This document shows positions 5,881 through 5,922 of a stretch of 5,922 nt of DNA, piece after piece. The stretch is from NCBI GenBank assembly GCA_002426755.1, contig DINI01000014.1, positions 78,827 to 84,748 on the forward strand. Reading direction: 5' to 3'. Positions within the stretch are counted from its first letter, which is position 1; every line of letters starts with the position of its first letter. The notes under the pieces are model-generated. The model worked only from the letters and a program-made list of their open reading frames with translations, ran no database searches and was not told the origin of the DNA. This DNA is from Flavobacteriaceae bacterium UBA5544. GTDB taxonomy: Bacteria; Bacteroidota; Bacteroidia; Flavobacteriales; Flavobacteriaceae. The position numbers and the translations under genes were made by a program.

Positions 5881-5922
5881 GAATTATTTAATATATTTAG
5901 AAAATCATTAACCATCTAAATC

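Noticed and set aside
5877..5899. Possible promoter for a gene beyond the right edge (TTTTG near 5881 and TATATTTA at 5892-5899).
   Set aside because: The spacing is about 10 nt, the box has a mismatch, and no start codon is visible before the window ends.

Overview
The window is AT-rich DNA from a member of the Bacteroidota, most likely a marine or aquatic Flavobacteriia/Flavobacteriaceae; species cannot be told. The main evidence is the promoter style: TTG...TAnnTTTG boxes instead of -35/-10 sequences, short leaders and no strong Shine-Dalgarno sites. A GATGCCTCGGGAT-type terminator hairpin, a BT0820-type HAD phosphatase, and secreted proteins with a carboxypeptidase-regulatory-like domain point the same way.

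Layout. The left half (1-2764) runs on the minus strand: a secreted VanY-type M15 peptidase (2030-2764), a terminator, cofactor-independent phosphoglycerate mutase gpmI (368-1888), and the first 105 codons of a small HAD hydrolase that runs off the left edge. A tRNA-Gly(TCC) gene (2936-3008, plus) has its own promoter and a strong terminator. It converges on the alpha-aspartyl dipeptidase gene pepE (3037-3744, minus). From 3893 everything is on the plus strand: two tandem, overlapping paralogues of unknown function with signal peptides and a CarboxypepD_reg-like domain (3893-4711 and 4698-5474), then tatA (5529-5816), then an AT-rich candidate terminator.

How the genes fit together. Most are housekeeping functions under separate promoters: glycolysis (gpmI), dipeptide turnover (pepE), translation (tRNA-Gly), cell-wall trimming (M15 peptidase) and folded-protein export (tatA). 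Two links are plausible. The two paralogues overlap by 14 nt and are probably translationally coupled. The M15 peptidase begins with a near-miss twin-arginine signal, which could in principle use the Tat system. No stretch longer than 300 bases lacks a gene.

I see no clear new defence, mobile or biosynthetic system. The least explained part is the paralogue pair. The other points worth a look are compact regulatory arrangements: a terminator fused to a promoter, a promoter overlapping a stop codon, and a probably leaderless GTG start for tatA.
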